DNA from: Sulfopaludibacter sp035606355
Lineage (GTDB): Bacteria > Acidobacteriota > Terriglobia > Bryobacterales > Bryobacteraceae
Length of the DNA stretch: 64,000 nucleotides
Direction of reading: 5' to 3'
Assembly (NCBI GenBank): GCA_035606355.1
Contig: DATNFO010000044.1
Span: 1 to 64,000, forward strand
A program made the translations under genes and the position numbers. Under the pieces are notes generated by a model. The model worked only from the letters and a program-made list of their open reading frames with translations, was not told the origin of the DNA and did no database searches. Shown here one piece after another: positions 60,547 to 64,000 of the stretch (position 1 is its first letter; each line of letters opens with the position of its first letter).

Positions 60547-61431
60547 TCACGCAATCCCCCGAACTTTGATCAGCTCTCCGAAGATCACGCTTTCGAGTGG
60601 CTGCGAACAGGAAACGCCCGCGTACCGGCCGCCGCTGCGCAGCGCGATCGTCTGAATGCCGGAGGAGAATTCGTCGAAGGCGCGGGTGTACCGCTCGCGC
60701 GCCGCGGCATCGAAATCGAGTTTCAGCGTGCGTCCGGTCTCCGCATCGCGCAGTTCCAGTTCGCCTACCCACGGTGGAGTACGGTCCTCGTCCGCCCACA
60801 CCTGCAGCAGCATCAGCTCATGCCCGAAATCGGCCAGGTACTGCAGCGCTTTCTCACAGCCGCGATCGTCCAGAAAATCCGAAATGACGATCACCAGTCC
60901 GCGCTGCGAATACGCGCCGCAAAACTCGCGCACCATCGAGAGGTAATCCGTCTGGCCCTGCGACTGCATCGCGCTGAGCCCATCACTGACGGTCGAAAAC
61001 CGATGCCGCCCTCCGGTGCAGAAAATCCGCTGCGTCAGCCGGCTGGCAAACCCGTGAATCTCGATCGAGTCCAGCCGCACCAGCCCGACATAGCAGAGCG
61101 CGCCCGCGAGCTTTCGCGCGTAATCGAACTTAGCGCCGTTGTACGCCGACATGCTCTCGCTCTGGTCGATCAGCATGCGCACGGGAACGCGCGGTTCCAC
61201 CTGAAACATCTTCAGGAACAGCTTTTCGAGCCGCAGAAACGCGCGCCAGTTCACGGCGCGCAAGTCATCGCCGTGGTGGAAATTGCGATGATCCAGAAAC
61301 TCCTGCCCGGCGCCTGGAAATCGCGACTTGTTGTGGCCGCCCACCAGACCCGGGAAGGACTTCTGCCAGTGGATGGTCAGGCGCTCGAGCTTTTCCAGGA
61401 ACTCCCGGTCCAACAGCGGGGGAGAGGGCAT
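60547..61431 (-). CDS. DUF58 domain protein
   Basis: Encodes 294 residues. The DUF58 core FHHGDDLRAVNWRAFLRLEKLFLK is obvious, followed by a VWA-like half with MLIDQSESMSAYNGAKFDYA (DxSxS at the MIDAS position) and VIVISDFLDD. DUF58 proteins almost always sit next to MoxR ATPases and are thought to be their clients or partners. It begins eight bases after the moxR-type gene and ends 13 bases before the BatA-like gene. No membrane helix is apparent, so it is likely cytoplasmic. Confidence 0.94.
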   Translation of the reverse strand: MPSPPLLDREFLEKLERLTIHWQKSFPGLVGGHNKSRFPGAGQEFLDHRNFHHGDDLRAVNWRAFLRLEKLFLKMFQVEPRVPVRMLIDQSESMSAYNGAKFDYARKLAGALCYVGLVRLDSIEIHGFASRLTQRIFCTGGRHRFSTVSDGLSAMQSQGQTDYLSMVREFCGAYSQRGLVIVISDFLDDRGCEKALQYLADFGHELMLLQVWADEDRTPPWVGELELRDAETGRTLKLDFDAAARERYTRAFDEFSSGIQTIALRSGGRYAGVSCSQPLESVIFGELIKVRGIA

Positions 61432-61438
61432 ACGCTTC

Positions 61439-62434
61439 CTATGCGACCGATGCCGCGGCGGTTACACCTTTGATGATCGCGCCCAGGATAGTCTCCGGCG
61501 TTTGTCCATCGGCATGCGCGTCGAAGTTCAAAATGATGCGGTGTCGCAGCACGGCGGCAGCCACGTTCTGCACGTCCTCGGCGGCGAGATGGTAGCGCCC
61601 GCGAATCAACGCCAGCACGCGGCCGCACTCTACCAGCGCCTGGGCGCCGCGCGGCGAGCTGCCATAGCGAATATACTTCTTGGCCAGCTCATGCGCGCCC
61701 GGCTGCTCCGGCTGTGTGGCCATCACGAGCTGAATCGCGTACTCCTGAACGTGCGGCGCCACCAGCACCTCGCGGCACACGGCGCGCACCTCCATGATGG
61801 TCTCGCGATCCATCACCGGCACCGGCACTTCCTCTTCGCGCTGAATCGTTCGCTCCACAATGCGGTTCAGTTCTTCGCGCGAGGGATACGTCACCAGAAT
61901 CTTCATCAGGAAACGGTCGAGCTGCGCCTCCGGCAGCGGATACGTACCCTCCATCTCGATGGGGTTTTGCGTCGCCATGACAAGGAACGGACGTTCCAGC
62001 TCGTGAGTGGTCGTGCCGCTGGTAACAGTTCTTTCCTGCATCGCTTCCAGCAGCGCCGATTGGGTTTTCGGTGTGGCGCGATTGATTTCATCAGCCAGCA
62101 CGAGGTTGGCAAAAATCGGGCCCGGCTGGAAGCGCAGGGTCTTTCCGCCGCGCTCTTCCGTGTCCATGATCATGCTGCCCACGATGTCGGCCGGCATCAG
62201 GTCCGGCGTAAATTGGATACGCGAGTATTTGAGTTGCAGCGTGCGTGCGAGCGTGCGCAGCAGCGTCGTTTTGCCGAGTCCCGGTACGCCCTCCAGCAGC
62301 ACATGGCCGCCGGCCAGCAAACAGATCAGGACGCCCTCTACCACGTCGTCCTGCCCTACGATGACTTTGGCAATTTCCCGGCGGACGGTATTCAGCCGGC
62401 TTACGGCAAGTTGAAGAGTCGCTTCAGATCCCAC
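61439..62434 (-). CDS. MoxR-family AAA+ ATPase
   Basis: Encodes 331 residues. Walker A is GVPGLGKTT (49-57), Walker B is LVLADEINRATPKTQSALLEAMQE, and sensor motifs include FLVMATQNPIEMEGTYPLPEAQLDRF. It is a typical length for the family. MoxR ATPases are chaperones for maturing protein complexes with VWA partners. It is the first gene of a four-gene operon followed by DUF58, BatA-like and VWA genes on the minus strand, so it probably remodels those products. A short gap of 101 bases separates it from the next upstream gene. Confidence 0.95.
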   Translation of the reverse strand: MGSEATLQLAVSRLNTVRREIAKVIVGQDDVVEGVLICLLAGGHVLLEGVPGLGKTTLLRTLARTLQLKYSRIQFTPDLMPADIVGSMIMDTEERGGKTLRFQPGPIFANLVLADEINRATPKTQSALLEAMQERTVTSGTTTHELERPFLVMATQNPIEMEGTYPLPEAQLDRFLMKILVTYPSREELNRIVERTIQREEEVPVPVMDRETIMEVRAVCREVLVAPHVQEYAIQLVMATQPEQPGAHELAKKYIRYGSSPRGAQALVECGRVLALIRGRYHLAAEDVQNVAAAVLRHRIILNFDAHADGQTPETILGAIIKGVTAAASVA

Positions 62435-62535
62435 GGATTACATTGTAGAGCACGCGCAGCGCCACGAAATTCACCCGCGGAAATGATTCGTACACAGCAT
62501 GGAAAATGATCGGCCGGCGAACACGGTTTGGGATC

Positions 62536-62955
62536 TTACGCGCCGGTCTGCGCGCTGACCTTGTGCACCAGAACACCCACCACCGTCGCCATCTCATTCA
62601 GCGCTTCCCGCGCCTGATCCGGAAACATGGTTTTCGTCACCCGGTACCAACCCTGCATCACCTTGTAATCCAGAACCAGAAGGCGATCTTCAATGCCGCC
62701 GAGTTCCAGACCGGCTGCGTGTTGCACCAGATAAGTGAGCACTGTGTAATCGCGTTGCAGGGAGGCATACAGATTTTCCGTGGCCTCACCCGCCGCCAGC
62801 CGCCGCTGGACTTCCGCGAAACTGAACCGTTCGTCGCCTTCCGCAGCCGCCTCCGATTCATCCGCGAAATTTTGGAGAAGCAGAATGCAGCTATAGCGGA
62901 ACCAGTAAACCAATAAAAGTCCGGAAATCGCGATGATGAGCAAACTCGAAAACAT
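62536..62955 (-). CDS. Small membrane-anchored protein, unknown
   Basis: Encodes 139 residues with one N-terminal membrane helix (LLIIAISGLLLVYWFRYSCILLL). A mostly helical soluble part follows (FSFAEVQRRLAAGEATENLYASLQRDYTVLTYLVQHAAG). No family is recognised. It lies upstream of the moxR-type gene on the same strand (101-base gap) and could belong to that transcript. It contains one cysteine, in the membrane helix. Confidence 0.65.
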   Translation of the reverse strand: MFSSLLIIAISGLLLVYWFRYSCILLLQNFADESEAAAEGDERFSFAEVQRRLAAGEATENLYASLQRDYTVLTYLVQHAAGLELGGIEDRLLVLDYKVMQGWYRVTKTMFPDQAREALNEMATVVGVLVHKVSAQTGA

Positions 62956-63147
62956 GGCGTTCAGGAAACGTTAACCCAGTGGTACTAGGCCGACCATGAC
63001 GAGTCTAACATGCAAAATGGTGATTCGCAATAGTTTTCTATGATATAAACCTCAGACGCGCCCGGGTCTTCTCCTCAAACCAGTACCGTAGTTTAGAAGT
63101 ACCATGCTGGAACGAATGCGACTTGATTCGCGTATGCTTTTTTCGAG
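62956..63147. other. Divergent intergenic region
   Basis: 192 bases between the small membrane gene (minus) and the lipoprotein-like gene (plus). AT-richer than its surroundings (TATGATATAAACC near 63040). No repeat, riboswitch or convincing promoter pair is recognised. Confidence 0.5.
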
Positions 63148-63156
63148 GTGAAAGAT

Positions 63157-63861
63157 ATGCGTATTCTGTTCGCTCCGGCCATCGCGGCGGTCCTGCTCTG
63201 CCCCGGCTGTATCGTAACAACCAATACAGGGCCGACGCAGTACGATAGCCGGGCGTTCGAGCGCCAGGACGCCAAGCAGTTGCGCCTCGAGCTGCACATG
63301 GGCGCCGGCGATCTTCGGGTCGGCACCGGCACCAGCAAGCTCCTCCAGAGCTACTTCACCTACAACGTGGAGTCGTGGAAGCCGGAAATCCGCGAATCGC
63401 GCACAGGCGACTCCGCGGACATCACCATCAGCGAGCCCTCCGGCACGCACGCCCACGCCGGCAATGTGAAATACGAGTGGGACCTGCGCCTTCCCGAGGA
63501 CGTGCCGCTCGATCTGATCACGCATTTCGGCGCCGGCCAGGCCCGGCTGGATCTGGGCGCTCTCGCGCTGCAACACGTCGAGGTGCATATGGGCGTCGGC
63601 CAACTTCAAATGGACCTCCGCGGGAGCCCTAAACAGAGCTACAACGTGGATGTCCACGGCGGCGTCGGTCAAGCCACCATTTGGCTGCCCGGCAGCGTCG
63701 GGGTGTACGCGGAGGCGCACGGCGGCATCGGCGAAATTTCGGTGCACGGACTGCGCAAAGTGGGTGGCCACTACGAAAACGATGCCTACGATTCGGCGAA
63801 AACGCGGGTGCACGTCACGGTCAACGGCGGCATCGGCCAGATTACGCTAAACGGCGAATAA
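63157..63861 (+). CDS. Exported beta-repeat protein, possible lipoprotein (LiaF/toast-rack-like)
   Basis: Encodes 234 residues from ATG 63157, with GAGGTG six bases upstream; a GTG at 63148 is an alternative. The N-terminus (MRILFAPAIAAVLLCPGC) is a signal with a non-ideal lipobox, so Cys18 may be lipidated. The rest is a repetitive beta structure with glycine-turn units: ELHMGAGDLRVGTG, THFGAGQARLDLGAL, VHMGVGQLQMDLRG, VHGGVGQATIWLPG, AHGGIGEISVHG, VNGGIGQITLNGE. These resemble the DUF2154/DUF4097 'toast-rack' domains of LiaF- and YvlB-type proteins, often linked to envelope stress. No downstream partner is visible. Confidence 0.75.
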   Translation: MRILFAPAIAAVLLCPGCIVTTNTGPTQYDSRAFERQDAKQLRLELHMGAGDLRVGTGTSKLLQSYFTYNVESWKPEIRESRTGDSADITISEPSGTHAHAGNVKYEWDLRLPEDVPLDLITHFGAGQARLDLGALALQHVEVHMGVGQLQMDLRGSPKQSYNVDVHGGVGQATIWLPGSVGVYAEAHGGIGEISVHGLRKVGGHYENDAYDSAKTRVHVTVNGGIGQITLNGE

Positions 63862-63896
63862 CGGCACAAAATGCCCAGCCGCGGCGTCTCTGTTAT

Positions 63897-64000
63897 ATGC
63901 GGATGCTGCTGTTCGCGCTCGTCGCGTGTTTATCTGCCCAGGAGCGCCCGTCCTTTGATGTTGTATCTGTCAAGCCTCACCCGGCGGATGTTCGCGAAGT
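63897..64000 (+). CDS. TIGR03435-like secreted protein, truncated by window edge
   Basis: The ATG at 63897 opens MRMLLFALVACLSAQERPSF and continues DVVSVKPHPADVRE to the edge (34 codons). A short signal peptide followed by a F-[DE]-V-x-S-V-K-P block is the hallmark of the TIGR03435 family, a large paralogous family of Solibacter and relatives with no known function. Only the start is visible, so length and domains cannot be judged. The gap from the previous stop is 35 bases. Confidence 0.65.
   Translation, partial: MRMLLFALVACLSAQERPSFDVVSVKPHPADVRE

Noticed and set aside
1..64000. tRNA, rRNA, CRISPR arrays, transposase or integrase genes
   Set aside because: Looked for and not seen: no T-loop-like GGTTCGAATCC stretch, no regularly spaced direct repeats, and no transposase-like protein.

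Overview
This window reads as a chromosomal segment of a GC-rich, Gram-negative heterotroph. The best guess is Acidobacteriota, order Bryobacterales (Candidatus Solibacter-like). Reasons: a partial protein at the right edge carries the FDVVSVKP-type start typical of the TIGR03435 family that is hugely expanded in Solibacter; two secreted proteins end in PEP-CTERM sorting tails; Asp-box, M56-TPR, TldD-like and MoxR/VWA genes are all common in that group; and the gaps are full of short palindromic repeats. This is inference from protein flavour; no rRNA or tRNA gene was found.

Layout. 1-10.2 kb, mostly minus strand: a bifunctional homocysteine methyltransferase/methylenetetrahydrofolate reductase (cut by the edge), a GH13 glucan enzyme, a divergent PEP-CTERM protein, a large Asp-box protein, and a BlaI/M56-TPR regulatory pair. 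10.3-20.5 kb, plus strand: a coiled-coil protein with 33-bp repeats, then a complex I operon in the order nuoC-D-I-J-K-L-M-N-H. nuoH is displaced to the end, nuoA/B/E/F/G are absent, and NuoL has a histidine-rich insertion. 20.6-29.7 kb: a GH88-like hydrolase, an MsbA-like ABC exporter, an AI-2E permease, a CorC/HlyC protein, a pseudo-receiver, an F420-reductase-like protein and a three-gene ABC system. 29.8-40.4 kb, minus strand: an aspartoacylase-like protein, an SDR, ThiE, a lectin-like PEP-CTERM protein, and a run of peroxiredoxin, HEAGH protease, penicillin acylase and M3 peptidase genes. 40.4-45.6 kb: a 2H phosphoesterase, an unknown protein, a LuxR regulator, a tandem class II aldolase and lactaldehyde dehydrogenase (aldA). 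45.8-51.6 kb, plus strand: two secreted TldD/PmbA-like proteins (one with, one without the zinc site) tightly coupled to a one-piece LptF-LptG permease. 51.6-64 kb: a sugar isomerase-like protein, class II DAHP synthase, an ECF sigma/anti-sigma/glycine-rich secreted protein operon, a MoxR-DUF58-BatA-VWA operon, a lipoprotein-like beta-repeat protein and the TIGR03435-like gene.

The two leads most worth pursuing are the TldD-like pair plus LptFG operon, and a dispersed palindrome family that repeatedly abuts or supplies stop codons. Two copies of a roughly 125-bp inverted repeat also sit at operon positions; one occupies the gap where nuoH would normally lie. No gene-free stretch exceeds 300 bases.
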